The notes beneath the pieces were generated by a model. It was not told the origin of the DNA, searched no databases, and was given only the letters and a program-made list of their open reading frames with translations. The translations under genes were made by a program, and so were the position numbers. 64,000 bases of DNA from Calocera cornea HHB12733 (Eukaryota; Basidiomycota; Dacrymycetes; Dacrymycetales; Dacrymycetaceae): contig KV424064.1 in NCBI GenBank assembly GCA_001632435.1, forward strand, positions 1 through 64,000, in the 5' to 3' direction. Position 1 is the stretch's first letter. The number at the start of each line of letters is the position of its first letter. This document shows positions 31,003 to 42,292 of this stretch, in pieces.

Positions 31003-33590
31003 ATGTCCGCCCTCGCGAGCTTCAAGAACATCTACCATGGCCAGTCCACAGAGCCCGGCGGTGCGCCCCCCTCCCCTCCCGCCCTCCCGCTCCACAGCAG
31101 CACTGACCCAGCAGCAGAGATCCGCCTCACCCACGGCGGCCTCGCGTGGCAGGGCACAGAGACAAAGGCAGTCGTCACCGTCGCGAGCGAGAGCATGCGT
31201 GCAGCGCAATGGATCCGGTGTGTCCCTCCCTCTCCGCCTGCACCCACCCCTGCAGCAGCAGCACAAGCCAGTGCTAACCCCTTCCCCGCACCCAGCGTCG
31301 CCCGCTCCTTCCAGCTGCGCCTCCTGCTCTCCTCCGACAAGCGCCGGGTGACGTTCGACGGCTTCCACAGGGACGACCACGACAAGGTGGCGCATATATG
31401 CAAGCAGCACTGGGACCTCGCCCTCGACACGCGCGAGCTCAGCTACAGGGGCTGGAACTGGGGCGAGTACGATATCCAGAGTGCGTCTCTCCCTCGCTCG
31501 CTCGCTCGCTTCCCCCGCACCGCCCGCCACTTCCGTGTTGGGCACAGGCGCCGCGCGTTGCGCTGCAGGGGACTGAGTGCTGTCCCCATGTGCACATGCT
31601 GACCCCTCCCCGCACAGCGGACGATCTGCAGTTCCTGGTCGCCAACAAGCCGCTCTTCGAGATCCCGCTGTCGGCAATAGCGAACAGCAACATCGCGGGG
31701 AAGACCGAGGTATCGCTCGAGTTCCTGAACCCGGAGCAACTCAAGCCCGACCCGGCCGCGCCCAGGCGCCGCCGCGCGGGCGACGAGCTCGTGGAGATGC
31801 GGTTCTATGTGCCGGGGACGGTCGAGCGCGGGGAGGACGACGAGGGGGGGGAGGGGGGGAAGAAGAAGGCAGATGCGGAGGGCGAGGACGAGGACGGGGA
31901 CGGGGAGAAGGAGGAGGAGGAGGAGATCAGCGCTGCGCAGGCGTTCCACGAGCTCGTCAAGAAGAAGGCAGAGATTGGACAGGTCCTCGGGGAGTACATC
32001 GTCGAGTTCAACGACGTCCTCCTGCTCACACCTCGGTGCGCACCGTTGCCTTCCCCCCATTCCCACTCCTCCCTACAAACCCGCACCCGCACCCGCACCC
32101 GCACCCGTACAGTACTGACTGGCGCCTGCCCTCCCCAGCGGCCGCTACGACCTCGACATCTACCCGCGCTTCCTGCGCCTGCGCGGCAAGACGTACGACT
32201 ACAAGATCCTGCACACGTCCGTCACGCGCCTCTTCCTCCTCCCCAAGCCGGACGAGATACACATCCAGCTCGTCATCGGCCTCGACCCGCCTATCCACCA
32301 GGGGCAGACGCGGTATCCCTATCTTGTCATGCAGTTTACGAGGGAGGACAGCTTGGAGGTCGAGCTCAATATCGATGAGTGCGTGCTCTTCCCCTCTCCC
32401 ACCTTGCCCGGCCTCGCCACCTCTGGTCTGGTCTTCCCTCCTTCCTCGTGCTCTACCCAGCCCCGCGGGCCAGAGTACGGCTGTCGTCGTCGTCGCCCTC
32501 GTCATTGTTATTGTTGTTGTTGATGATGCCTGCGGACGCTGATGGCTGACGGAATTGTGCTCGTAGCGAGTCGCTCCAGAAGTACGACGGCAAGCTGCAG
32601 AAGGAGTACGACGCGCCCGTCTTCCAGATCGTCTCAAACGTCTTCCGCGCGCTCACGGGCCGCAAGCTCCAGGCACCGAGCGACTACAAGTCGTGCGTCC
32701 CTCCCTCTCTCCCGCCGCCCTCCCGCCAGCCTGTAGCCCTCCTGGCCCGGGGCGGCTTGCCCGCACAATGCTGATACCGGTTGGCTTGGGAATAGGTTCA
32801 ACGGACAGAGCGGCGTCAAGGCGAACATGAAGGCGACGCAGGGGGACCTGTACTTCCTCGACAAGAACCTGATCTTCGTCGCCAAGCAGCCGGCCGTGGT
32901 GGACTATTCCGACATCCACTCCGCGTCCTTCTCCCGGTCCGTCCCCTACCCAACGCACGGGATGCACAAGGACCGTGGCTCATGTTTTGACGCAGTGTGG
33001 GCGGGGTGATGGCCACCGCAAAGACGTTCGACCTGCGCATCACGCAAAAGTCCTCGGGCGACCTCGTCTTCGGCAGCATCAACAAGGAGGAGCACGGCAA
33101 GATCGAGGAGTACCTCAAGTCCAAGAAGGTGCGCGTGAAGAACGAGCTCCAGGAGCAGGAGCTCGCCGCCGGGCCTGGGCTGAGCGACGAGGACGATGAG
33201 GAGGACGGGGACGAGGACGAGGACATGCAGGATGTGCAGAGCGACGAGGACGCGCCCCGGCGGGCCGCGGGCGACGACGACGACAGCGAGGAGGGTGCGT
33301 CTGGATCTACTCTCCTTCTCCGCGCGCGCAGGCACTCACGCGTATCGTACGGACCTGCAGACGAGGACTTCCACGCCTCCGACTCGGACGCCGGCTCGCC
33401 CACGGACGACTCGGGCTCGGACGCGCAGGACGAGGACGCGGACGACGACGTCGCCATGGCCTCGGGGGACGAGGACCTCGCGCGCAGCGGGAAGAAGGCC
33501 GCCGCTGCCAAGGCGAAGAAGGCGCGCAAGGCCGCTGAGGAGGGGGCGGAGGGCGCGCCGAGGAAGAAGAAGCAGAAGACCAAGGAGTGA
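31003..33590 (+). CDS. POB3: FACT complex subunit Pob3 (SSRP1 family)
   Basis: Nine exons: 31003-31060, 31112-31217, 31296-31480, 31618-32035, 32139-32378, 32567-32692, 32796-32936, 32996-33294, 33361-33590 (600 residues). Start MSALASFKNIYHGQSTEPG, then QWIRVARSFQLRL, RGWNWGEYDIQ, NSNIAGKTEVSLEF and DELVEMRFYVPGT. After an acidic insert come the two PH-like middle domains (GRYDLDIYPRFLRLRGKTYD, HQGQTRYPYLVMQF, YFLDKNLIFVAKQP) and an acidic C-terminus with a basic tail. As in other fungi there is no HMG box. With Spt16 it forms FACT, which moves histones H2A-H2B during transcription and replication. The introns at 31061-31111 and 33295-33360 are multiples of three without stops. The first has NAGNAG-type acceptors (CAGCAGCAG), so one residue may vary. 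Confidence 0.95.
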
Positions 33591-34091
33591 GAGGGCGCGT
33601 GCTTTGTCCGCGGTTTGTGTACATTTGCTTTGCTTTGCTTCGCTTTGCTTTGCTTTGATTTGCTGTGGCTCCGGCATATGTGCTGTGGAGGACGGGGCTG
33701 TAGACGATGCGTGTATTTATCGTACGAGTCGCTTCTGTGCCCTGGGTCGAGCCTGTCCTCGACCAAGGCGACTGTGACGTCCAGGTCGGCCCGAGCGCAC
33801 ACGTGCCCGGAGTTGCTGCACAGCCCCTTGTCCCGCTGTAATTACGCGCTGACGTGCCGCCCCGCCGCCCGGACTATCCTCGCGGGGTCGAGCGCTGGCG
33901 AGCGCCGAGCGCCGAGCGGGGAGCACTGAGAACGGTAGGCCATTCTTGCGTGCTCGCTGGGCGAGAAGCAATGCGCTCCTCCACCCCCGCCCCGTCTCCC
34001 GCCTGCTGGCGCTCCTTTGCCTGTGCACTCCTTGAGCTTGACCACCATCACCCCGTTACCTCACAGGAATACTTAGACTTGGACTGACACC
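33591..34091. other. Intergenic, TTTGC repeats after POB3
   Basis: No gene. A TTTGC-rich run at 33624-33664 follows the POB3 stop. The right end is the presumed promoter of the next gene. Confidence 0.6.
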
Positions 34092-35038
34092 ATGCCGCTC
34101 TCTGGTACCGCCGAGGAAGCCAAGAAGCTCGTCCCCGAGATCGAGGCTCAGGTGCGCCGCCCTGCCTTGTGCACAGTGCCGCCCTCACCCGCGCCTTGCT
34201 AACCCGCCCCCCCTCCCCCGCCCGCAGGAGCTCAAGCTCCGCTTCAGCAAGTTCGACACCGAGGTAGCGTGGACGGTCGGGAACGCCATCCGCGCAAAGT
34301 TCCTCGCCAACTCAGCCTGGAAGGACAAGGGCATCGTCGTCCACATATCCACTTACACGGGGCACAATATCTTCACCTGCGCCGTCGGCAAGGAGAGCGC
34401 GACGAACCCGGGGAACTGGGTCTGGGTGCGTCCCTGCCCCCGGGGTAGGCCGCGGGGAGTACTAGTGCTGACGCGCGGGACGGGGCGGCGTAGATCGAGG
34501 GCAAGAAGAACGTCGTGAAGCGGTTCAACCACTCGTCCTTCTTTGTCGGGCGCAACCTCGTCTCGGCAGGCCGGGTACGAGTCTCTCTTCTCCCCTCCTT
34601 CTGCCCCTCCCGTCCCCTCCCGTCCCATTGCACCTCTACCACGTCCCATCTCATTCACCTCTACCACATCCCTCCTCTCCTCTCCTCTCCCCCTCCCCTC
34701 CCAGCCAGGACCCCATACCGTCCCTAACCCCGCCTCGCAGGTGCCTGAAGACACGCTCCCCTTCCCCGAGTTCGCCGCGCACGGCGGGGCCTTCCCCGTG
34801 TGGATCAAGGGCGCGCCCATCGCCCCCGTCGGCACCATCATCGTCAGCGGGCTGCAGCAGGATGAGGATCATCAGAGTGCGTCTTTCTCCCTACCTCCGA
34901 TTCTGATCTGCCTCTCCTGCCTCTCCTGCGCCTCCTCCTTCTACCTCGCTTCATACATTCGCGTTGGGAAGAAATGAGTGCTGACAGTGTTGGACAGTCA
35001 TCGTAGACGTCCTGGAGGAGCTGCTGCCCAACCTCTAA
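34092..35038 (+). CDS. UPF0303/HbpS-like protein (YBR137W family)
   Basis: Five exons: 34092-34151, 34228-34425, 34494-34574, 34741-34876, 34998-35038 (171 residues). Family blocks: LRFSKFDTEVAWTVGNAIR, HISTYTGHNIFTCAVG, WVWIEGKKNVVKRFNHSS, FFVGR, then FAAHGGAFPVWIKGAPIAPV and GTIIVSGLQQDEDHQIIVDV. This is the HbpS-like/UPF0303 fold, related to haem-binding HbpS of bacteria and to yeast YBR137W, a small cytosolic protein. Function in fungi is not settled, so haem binding is only a possibility. All splice phases agree. Confidence 0.9.
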
Positions 35039-35978
35039 AGCGGGGCACCAAGCGCGTCTGATGCTGTCCATTAAAGAATTAAAAGTGCAGTTGATGACCC
35101 GTTGACCCGTTGATCTGTTGGTCCGTTGATCCGTGATCCGATAATCCATTGAAGGGATCGTGGCGGCGGGCGGTCCGAAATCCTTGCGCGACCGGTACTG
35201 TAAGAGCCATCCGGGAAGAAGCCATCCATCCGGGCAGAGATATCTGATCCGCCGAGCCCGAAGGCCCGAAGGCTTGAAGGCTCGGAACCTCTTGGCCATA
35301 TAAGGAAACAGCGAACGATCCTGGCCCAGATGACAATATTGGGCAGCAATGTTGCATGATCGCATATTGGCTAAGCACCTGCCAATCCATCAGCCCATAA
35401 GATGTTGCTAAGGGATTGTCGAAGCCACCCCGGCTTCTGCAGAAGCTGCTGCTGCTCTTCTGCTGGGCGAACCCCGCGCTCCCTCCCTCAGCAGGAGCAG
35501 CAGCGGTAGCAGCGGCGGCCAACACCACCCCAAATCCTCCTGTAAGCGATATCACACTCCCGGACAGTCACACTTCCCCTTTCGCTTCGCCTAATCCCGC
35601 AACCCACCAACGCGCGCCGGCGCGGCAGCCGCGCGGAGTGGGAGTCGGGGTCGGGGTGACTCGCCCCATCACTCACTCACTCGTAAGTAAGTAACAGTAA
35701 CAGGGCGCGAACGCTCCAGAACCCCCGGACTCCCGGACTCCCGGACCCGGCCTGGGAGGCTCGGAGCCGCGCCCACCACCACCCTTTGCCACCCACTGCT
35801 GACCTGCCTGCGTGGGTAGCGGGCGGGGGGATATAAACTGGGGGTGTGATGAGGGGGGAGAGGCGCGCCGTTTTCCCCTCTTGCTCTTGCTGCTGACTTG
35901 TCTTGCTGAAAAACACGCTTTGTGAGTACCAGAGCGAGGTTTTGGACTGTGCAACGTGTTGATGGAGGCTACAGGATC
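35039..35978. other. Intergenic with short GTTGAYCC repeats
   Basis: No gene seen. Degenerate GTTGATCC/GTTGACCC units cluster at 35090-35150. A TACTGTA is at 35205. A TATA box (GATATAAAC) at about 35831 lies roughly 145 bases before the next ATG and is a likely core promoter. Confidence 0.6.
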
Positions 35979-36817
35979 ATGGCCTTCAACCTCCTGCACC
36001 CCACCGACCGCACGCGCCTGCCCACGCCCTTCCTGGGCATACGCGTCACGGTAGAAACGGTTGGTCAGTCGCCTTCCACCTCTCACCGCGCTCAGGCCAC
36101 AGCGAGACTGACGCGCCTTCCACTGCACGGAAAACAGTGACGATCGAGCCCGCGGATCCCTTCGCGCCGCTGCTGGAGCCGCAGCTCACCAGCGTGGTCG
36201 TGAGCCGGCAGGGCGCGGATGGGCGCGTCGAGAGCACCACGGCCACTAGCACGGTCGTCATGGACATCCCTCAGCCTCCGACCGATGGGAGCAGCAGCGC
36301 CGCCGATGGCGGGCAGGGCGAGGATGGGTTCACCGTCACCAGCACGGTGACGATCGACGCGCCCTCCGCTGACGCTGTCCAGTCGGAGGATGCTGCTGAA
36401 GGCGGAGAAGGAGGCACCGGCACGACCATCACCAGCTCCTTCAGCAGCTCGTACACTGTTGATGTCCCGGGCACCAGCGGCCTCGAGGTCACCAGCACCG
36501 TACAGCTTGGAGAAGGTGTCCCTCCCACTCATGCGTCTGCTGCGACCGCTGAGATGGCCGAGGCTGGGGACGCGCTGAGCTCGGCGGGAGGGGAGGGGCA
36601 GCAGCAGGATGTCGTCGCTGCTGTCACTGCCGGCGTCGGCCTGGACGATGTGCACCACGTGGCTGAAGACCAGAAAGTCGGTGGTTCGAACACCACCACC
36701 AGCAAGGCCAGCAGCACCACCGGCAAGGGCAAGGGCAAGGACAAGCCCGCGAAGGAGTACCAGCGCGCTACGGATGGATCGTCCGAGGCTGCTGACGGGA
36801 GTGTCACGGAGGAGTGA
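35979..36817 (+). CDS. Thr/Ser/Val-rich repeat protein, unknown
   Basis: Two exons: 35979-36063 and 36138-36817 (254 residues). There is no signal peptide and no membrane helix. The N-terminus reads MAFNLLHPTDRTRLPTPFLG. The body contains imperfect repeats built on TSTV-x2-D-x-P: VTVETVVTIEPADP, TATSTVVMDIPQ, VTSTVTIDAPS, SSYTVDVPG, VTSTVQLGEG, about 25-30 residues apart and alternating with acidic Gly/Ser/Glu linkers. The tail is basic (GKGKGKDKPAKEYQR). I do not recognise it. The intron donor (GTCAGT) was chosen to fit the phase of exon 2; other first-exon arrangements are possible, while exon 2 is a clear open frame behind a TATA box. Confidence 0.6.
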
Positions 36818-36996
36818 TGCATTGTGCTACTTACGAGACCACATTGTCTTTCTACTTGCTGCTGTTGTTGTTGATGATGTGCTTGCTGATGTGCTGCTGC
36901 TGAGCAGGGTTGATTGATAGACATATTGATGACTGCACTGCTGTAATGAAAACAAAAACGTTCACGACCTTAGCTTGTCCCTTCCAATCGCCATCG

Positions 36997-37847
36997 TCAA
37001 GAGGATTGCATAAGCTCCACTGGAGCCTCAGCAAACCACCATCTGCGCATCGAGCCGTCTTCCATCTTCCCCTCGCTGCCTTCAGGAGCCACGGGGGGCT
37101 TGTTGAAGTCCACCCGGCCCACAAAGCTCTTCTTGGCGAGGAAGAGGGGGAACCAGAGGTCGTCGTCTGGCCACATGTCGTCGAATGGTATTTGAGGGAG
37201 CTGGGGCATGGAGGGGTCGGAAGGAGGGAGGGAGGTGTGCCAGGCGGGGAGCATCTCTTCCGTCCTGCAGGGTCTTAGGGCGAGTATACGTGGGGAGAGA
37301 CAGGAAATATTACTCTGATGGATCGCCCTCCCATGCTTCTACGCGGTAGACGAAGACGTCCATTAGCACTGGGCTGTCTTCGAACGCGAAACGTATACGC
37401 CCGCAGTGTGGCATTTTGGTCGCCACGATGTTGGCCTCTTCCTAAACGCGTGTCTCAGTGTAGGGACACGGGCCATCGCGGATTTACCAACATGTAATTC
37501 ACGTTTGGCCGCCTCGAACACGGTCTCGCCAGGCTCGACCTTGCCCCCGAATCCATTGTATCTACCTGCGCCGAAGCCGCGTTTCTTCATACCCAAACAT
37601 ATCTGCCAACCACCCGCGGAAGCAAGGGGAGAACGCGTCCATGTCAGGCGCGTGGTCTAGCGGAAGCATTGGCAGCGATGAATTGAAAGGGAGCGCGCAC
37701 CTTGCCGTCCTCTGTCACGGGGAAGACGAGGGTGTACTGCTTTAGGGTTGAGGTGGGGAGCCAGGAGAGATGGAGGGAGTCGGACGGGCCGTTGGTGTGC
37801 ACGGGTCCGATACTGCCCGAGGGGAGTAGGGACGCGAATTGATCCAT
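36997..37847 (-). CDS. Nudix hydrolase, MTH1/NUDT1-type (8-oxo-dGTP diphosphatase)
   Basis: Four exons: 37701-37847, 37492-37602, 37314-37441, 36997-37264 (217 residues). The joined exons give the full Nudix box [20 protein letters not shown] (Gx5Ex7REUxEE) preceded by [11 protein letters not shown]. The C-terminal part contains [20 protein letters not shown], closely like human MTH1 MWPDD..WFPLLLQKKKF, where the two aspartates hold the oxidised purine. It should hydrolyse 8-oxo-dGTP and related oxidised nucleotides to monophosphates, protecting DNA from mutation. The Nudix box is split by an intron right before the two glutamates, and splicing restores it, which supports the model. It is head to head with the glycine decarboxylase gene. 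Confidence 0.92.
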
Positions 37848-38255
37848 TTAGAGAGGGCGGTGGAGGTGTGGAGGCCGACGCGTCTGTGGGGAATGTGCAG
37901 TAAGTAGACCTCTGGTCGGGCAAGTATTATAGGGCGAATAGACCAGCTCTTATCGCGCCGTTGTGAATGGGCTGGAATAAGCCTGCGAAAAAGCGAGTCA
38001 GGCGGGGTGATGAAGGCAGTGTTTAATCCTTGAGAGAATGTTATCGGAGGTTCGGCCTCTTTTAGGAAGCTCGGCGTTGCCCTCAGAGAAGCGGGCCCAA
38101 AACGTGCCGTGTCTGTTGCCCAGGGTCCCGGAGCTATCGACTGGAGGTTGGTGTCCACCTGCTCCTGCTGCACCATATATCTCCCCCAGCCCCCGAAGAG
38201 GGTCACCTGGAGTGCTCGTCTTCCCCGCATCCTCTCCAGCTTCTAGGCAAACACA
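37848..38255. promoter_or_regulatory. Shared promoter region of Nudix and GCV2 genes
   Basis: 408 bases between divergent start codons. A TATA-like CATATATC at about 38174 lies some 80 bases before the GCV2 start. Confidence 0.5.
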
Positions 38256-41200
38256 ATGGCAGGATCGATCACCGCCGCCCGCCACCTGCGTGCTGGCCTG
38301 TCCCTCGCAGCCCGCGCGTCGCCCCGCGCGCAAAAGCTCAGGCTCGGTCGCGTGCCCAAACGCCTCTCGTCCACCGTCTCCACCGCAAGCCTCGAAATCC
38401 CGCTCGACGTCTTCACGCCCCGCCACATTGGCCCGCGCGACGATGAGACGACGCAGATGCTCAAGACGGTCGGGTACGACTCGCTCGAGGCATTCGTCCG
38501 CGACACCACCCCCGCCGGAATCCGCATCGCCGAAAACTCCCTCACAGACGCGGTCATCAAGCCGCTGACGGAGGCGGAGCTGGACGAGCGGATACGGGAG
38601 ATTGCGAAGAAGAACAAGGTGCTGCGGAGCTTCATCGGCATGGGCTACTGGAATGCCGTTGTGCCCAAGGTCATCCTGCGGAACGTACGTGCTGCTTACA
38701 TATATGCGCTCCTCCACCTGACGTCTCTCACAGATCACCGAGAACCCGGCATGGTACACCTCCTACACGCCGTACCAGCCCGAGATCTCCCAGGGCCGCC
38801 TCGAGTCCCTGCTCAACTTCCAGACGATGGTCACCGACCTGACGGCGCTGGACGTCGCCAACGCCTCCCTTCTGGACGAGGCGACCGCCGCCGGCGAAGC
38901 GATGATCATGTGCCTTGCCGCGCTCCCAGCGAGCAACAAGAAGCGCACCTTCCTCGTCGATTCCGGCGTCTTTCCCCAGACGATCGACGTGCTCCGCACG
39001 CGCGCCCTCGGCTTCGGCGTGAACGTCGTCGTGGCCGACGCGCAAGCCGCCATTAGCGATCCCGCCATCGCGGACGACCTGATTGGCGTGCTCGTCCAGT
39101 ACCCGCGCCAGGACGGGGCCATCATCGACTACTCGGACCTGACGGAGAAGGTGCACGCGCTCAACGCGCAGGTGATTTGCGCGACGGACCTCCTCGCGCT
39201 CACGCTGATCAAGGCGCCCGGTGAGTGGGGCGCGGATATCGCCCTCGGCTCGTCGGCCAGGTTCGGAGTGCCCGCGGGGTACGGTGGGCCGCATGCAGCG
39301 TTCTTTGCTGTTAAGGACAAGCTGAAGCGGAAGATGCCTGGTCGGCTGGTCGGTGTGAGCAAGGATACGATGGGCCACCCGGCTTTCCGTCTGGCCCTGC
39401 AGAGTGAGCAGCATCCCCATTCAACCTGTGACACGAGCTGATGCAATTGGTAGCTCGCGAGCAGCACATCAAGCGTGAGAAGGCCACATCGAACATTTGC
39501 ACGTCCCAGGTGCTCCTCGCCAACATGGCTGCTATGTATGCGGTCTACCACGGCCCGAAGGGCCTGAAGGCGATCGCCGAGCGCGTCCAGCAGCTCACCC
39601 AGGCGCTTGCTACCGCCCTGTCCGCCAAGGGCTACACGGTGACCAACAGCACCTACTTCGACACCCTCACCGTCGAGGTTGCCTCCGCCGCCGACGTGAT
39701 GGCCAAAGCGCTCGAGAAGGGGATCAATATCCGCAAGGTCGACGATACCCATGTCGGGGTCACCCTGGACGAGAGCGCGCGCCTGCACGACATCACCGCG
39801 CTCGCCTCTGCCTTTGACGGCGCGTCCATCCCGCAGTCTATCACTGGAGGCGAGTCCATCCCCGCGTCGTTCCTGCGTACTTCGCCCTACCTCACCCACC
39901 CGACGTTCAACGCCTACCACTCGGAGACGGCCCTGCTGCGGTACATCTACTACCTGCAAGCGAAGGACCTCTCCCTCGTACACGCCATGATCCCCCTCGG
40001 CTCGTGCACGATGAAGCTGAACCCGACGTCGACCATGGCACCGCTCACGTGGCCAGAGCTGGGCAGCCTCCACCCCTTCGTCCCCGAAGACCAGGCAAAG
40101 GGGTACCACGAGATGATCAAGGAGCTCGAGGAAGACCTGTGCACCATCACGGGGTTCAAAGCGTGCTCGCTGCAGCCCAACTCCGGCGCGTCGGGAGAGT
40201 ACGCCGGGCTAATGGTCATCCGCGAGTACCTGCTGTCGATTAACCAAGGACATCGCAACATCTGCTTGATCCCTGTTTCTGCTCATGGGACTAACCCTGC
40301 TGTGAGTTCATCGCTCCACTCTTTGTTTAGCTCAGGTACTGATGATCGCATAGTCCGCTATCATGGCCGGTATGAAGGTCGTGTCCGTCAAGGTTCTGGC
40401 AAACGGCAACCTGGACTTGGTCGATCTCCGCGAGAAGGCCGAGAAGTACAAGGAGAACCTCGCGGCGTTCATGATCACCTACCCGTCCACCTACGGCGTG
40501 TTCGAGGACACCGTCACCGAGGCGTGCAAGATCATCCATGAGGCTGGCGCCCAGGTATACCTTGACGGTGCGAACCTGAACGCTCAGGTCGGCATTACCA
40601 ACCCGGCGACGTGCGGCGGCGATGTGTGCCATCTCAACTTGCACAAGACCTTCGCCATCCCACATGGAGGTGGAGGACCTGGTGTTGGACCCATCTGCGT
40701 TGCTGAGCATCTTGCGCCCTTCCTTCCTGGCCATTCCCAGGTGAAGACCGGCGGCTCGAAAGCTATGTCGGCTGTCTCTGCTGCTCCTTGGGGTAGCGCC
40801 TCGATCCTCTCCATCTCCTGGGCGTACATCAAGATGCTCGGTGGCTCTGGCCTCAAGACGGCCACTTCAATGGCGCTCCTCAACGCGAACTATATCGCCA
40901 AGCGCCTTGAGCCCTACTACTACGTCAAGTTCAAGAACGGCGCCGGCCGCGTTGCTCACGAGGTGCTGATCGAGCTGGCTGAATTCGACAAGAAGGGCGG
41001 CCTCAAAGTTACCGACTTTGCCAAGCGCCTCCAGGACTACGGCTTCCACCCGCCGACCTGCTCGTGGCCCATCTCCACTTGCATGCTGATTGAGCCGACT
41101 GAGTCTGAGGATCTCCAGGAGATCGACAAGTTCTGCGATGCTATGATCCAGATCCGCAAGGAAGCAGACGATATCATTAGCGGAAAGCAGCCGAAGGACA

Positions 41201-41521
41201 ACAACCTGCTGAAGAACGCACCTCATCCTATCTCCGTGATCAGCCTCTCGGAGGAAGAGTGGAACAGGTACGATAGTCGTGCTCAGACCTTTGCATCCTA
41301 CTAACACACATTTCCAGGCCTTACAGCCGTGCAACTGCTGCATACCCTCTGCCATACCTGAAGACCCGCAAGTTCTGGCCTTCGGTGACCAGGATCGACG
41401 ACGCGTATGGCGATCTCAACCTGATGGTACGCTTTACAAATGCCTTTGCTTTGGCTCGATGGCTGACGTTGCTGCGCAGTGCACTTGCCCATCCGTGGAG
41501 GAAATGGAGGCAAAGTTCTAG
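38256..41521 (+). CDS. GCV2: Glycine dehydrogenase (decarboxylating), P-protein
   Basis: Six exons: 38256-38684, 38734-39403, 39454-40301, 40354-41267, 41318-41426, 41480-41521 (1003 residues, full family length). An Arg/Ala/Ser-rich mitochondrial presequence is followed by [97 protein letters not shown] and [18 protein letters not shown], in which the lysine carries pyridoxal phosphate. It decarboxylates glycine and passes the aminomethyl group to the H-protein of the mitochondrial glycine cleavage system. The gene has been reported as linked to the A mating-type locus in mushrooms, which fits the HD genes found 13 kb to the right. Confidence 0.97.
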
Positions 41522-41903
41522 ACACGTACTGATACACGGCCTTTGGGATGCCTAATTGTGCTTTCTTGACTTCCGTATTTTGGGTTTCACACGTAGACTG
41601 GCATTCATATCTCTTCCGCACGGGCTGTTCTACTCTCCTAGATGGCTCGCCCGGCCATGATCCCGACTTTACAATAGTAGCATCCATCTCTGCTCAACCA
41701 GAGCTGTACAATACGTCCTGAATAGATACCATGCGCATGCATGTGGCCGAACTTATGAGAGGTGACAAGGTCAGGGGTCCATGGCAGCCCTGAACAAAGG
41801 GGCTGGCCAATGCCGCTTGCCTTCCACCTCGATTCTAGTTGCAATGTAGCAGGATGTTATCAGAGCTAAAGCTGAAGCGAGGGTGGCGGGGTTATGGACG
41901 AAA

Positions 41904-42292
41904 GTAAGGAGTGGCTTGGCATCCGCATCAAAGGGTGCTGGTTGAAGCCATGCAGTGAGTGGCTCCGGCTGCATATCTGGGACCAAGGACTTTTGTTGCG
42001 TCCCAAACCAATACTCCAACTGCGAGTGGGAAACCACAGGATGTCGTTGGGCGCCGACCCGTGGCATATACATACCCAAGTATTCACGAAGCAAATAAGC
42101 ACAATCAATCGTTCGATGCGAGCTCTCCATGGGTTGAATGCATTTGCTTGAAGGTGCGGAGGTAACTTTCGATGCCTGGACGAGAGCACAGCTGTTGTCA
42201 CCCGCGACTCGGAGTTATATCTCGCGTTCGTTCAGTTTCAGCCATACCACGAGGTAGCGATGTATAGCCAGCTATGCTGCAACGTCCGCTAG
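41904..42292 (+). pseudogene. Diverged copy of a cysteine-rich secreted protein gene, first exon lost or unresolved
   Basis: Two exons match the gene at 50023-50673: 41956-42079 and 42154-42292. They encode SGSGCISGTKDFCCVPNQYS, NCEWETTGCRW and, after the intron, CGGNFRCLDESTAVV and MYSQLCCNVR. The preceding intron (41904-41955) is 52 bases, the same as in the other copy, and the last exon is 139 bases in both. The second intron uses a different donor (GTATTC at 42080), because the site aligned with the other copy's GTAAGC reads ATAAGC here. Upstream of 41904 the reading frame has stops and no signal peptide, so the 5' exon is decayed, replaced or not understood. Substitutions between the copies mostly keep the cysteines. 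Confidence 0.6.

Noticed and set aside
37640..37665. tRNA-like GTGGTCTAGCGG
   Set aside because: It lies at the end of a Nudix-gene intron, and no B box or cloverleaf follows.
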